Shown in pieces: positions 63,976 through 64,000 of a stretch of 64,000 bases of DNA (position 1 is its first letter; each line of letters starts with the position of its first letter). Position numbers and translations under genes: made by a program. The stretch is from JAAXKN01 sp036261625 (lineage in GTDB: Bacteria; Bacteroidota; Ignavibacteria; Ignavibacteriales; SURF-24), in NCBI GenBank assembly GCA_036261625.1, contig DATAKL010000044.1, positions 62,001 through 126,000 on the forward strand. Direction: 5' to 3'. The notes beneath the pieces were generated by a model. That model was not told the origin of the DNA and did no database searches. It was given only the letters and a program-made list of their open reading frames with translations.

Positions 63976-64000
63976 ATGCAGAATGAAATCAGAAATAAAT
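63976..64000 (+). CDS. Start of a gene cut by the window end
   Basis: ATG at 63976 with AGGAG six bases upstream; the visible codons read MQNEIRNK. Too short to identify. A TATAAT-like box at ~63933 may belong to its promoter. Confidence 0.6.

Overview
This 64 kb window looks like ordinary bacterial chromosome, about 45% GC by eye, from the Bacteroidota/Chlorobiota side of the tree. It is most likely a member of Ignavibacteria. The main clues are a secreted repeat protein ending in the NYPNPFNPTT...GVYFYRL type IX secretion C-terminal domain that is so common in Ignavibacteria, a TonB receptor with a carboxypeptidase-regulatory-like N-domain, and DUF2851 and DUF1684 proteins. One upstream site also matches the Bacteroidota promoter form TTTG-N20-TAnnTTTG, although two other sites look like sigma70 promoters. 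There is no rRNA, CRISPR, phage or transposase gene. The species assignment is inference.

Layout. 1-2445: a broken T9SS-domain gene and an intact paralogue with eleven YTYD repeats. 2509-10459 (minus strand): REC-HPt response regulator, cytochrome bd oxidase (cydAB), a DPP-IV family peptidase, clpP, tig and tRNA-Leu(UAG). 10690-16938: Nudix hydrolase, PfkB kinase overlapping mtnA and recO, an HtrA protease, aroC. 16959-20904: metallo-beta-lactamase-fold hydrolase, an ABC permease/ATPase pair whose ATPase has lost most catalytic motifs, and an acyl-CoA carboxylase beta subunit. 21029-23998: MltD-like transglycosylase with seven LysM repeats. 24004-28791: TPP-riboswitch-controlled thiamine salvage unit (TonB receptor, thiamine pyrophosphokinase, sodium symporter). 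29041-40792: pyrG, a TPR protein, purN, purH, then the tightly overlapped rod-shape operon mreBCD-mrdA-rodA, and pyrF with a clear terminator. 40958-45725: DUF2851, an SDR, a COG2509 flavoprotein and a secreted CPWC thioredoxin.

45730-47720 is the only accessory-looking stretch: two orphan genes, one membrane and one secreted, flanked by three copies of a ~60 bp nested-palindrome element and smaller hairpins. After it come a 1242-residue GH13 enzyme (minus), mutS, a DUF1684 protein, aroF and tyrA. The tyrA gene has no canonical start codon.

The right end (57696-63674) is the most interesting part. It holds a secreted GH9 (cellulase-family) enzyme, a RecA/KaiC-like protein with a damaged P-loop fused to a degenerate GGDEF-like domain, and, translationally coupled to it, a large TPR plus outer-membrane beta-barrel protein. 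Separately these are unremarkable; together they resemble the accessory parts of a cellulose/Pel-type exopolysaccharide export system (BcsZ-, BcsE- and BcsC-like roles) without any synthase in view. A terminator, a 17-bp minisatellite and the first codons of another gene close the window.
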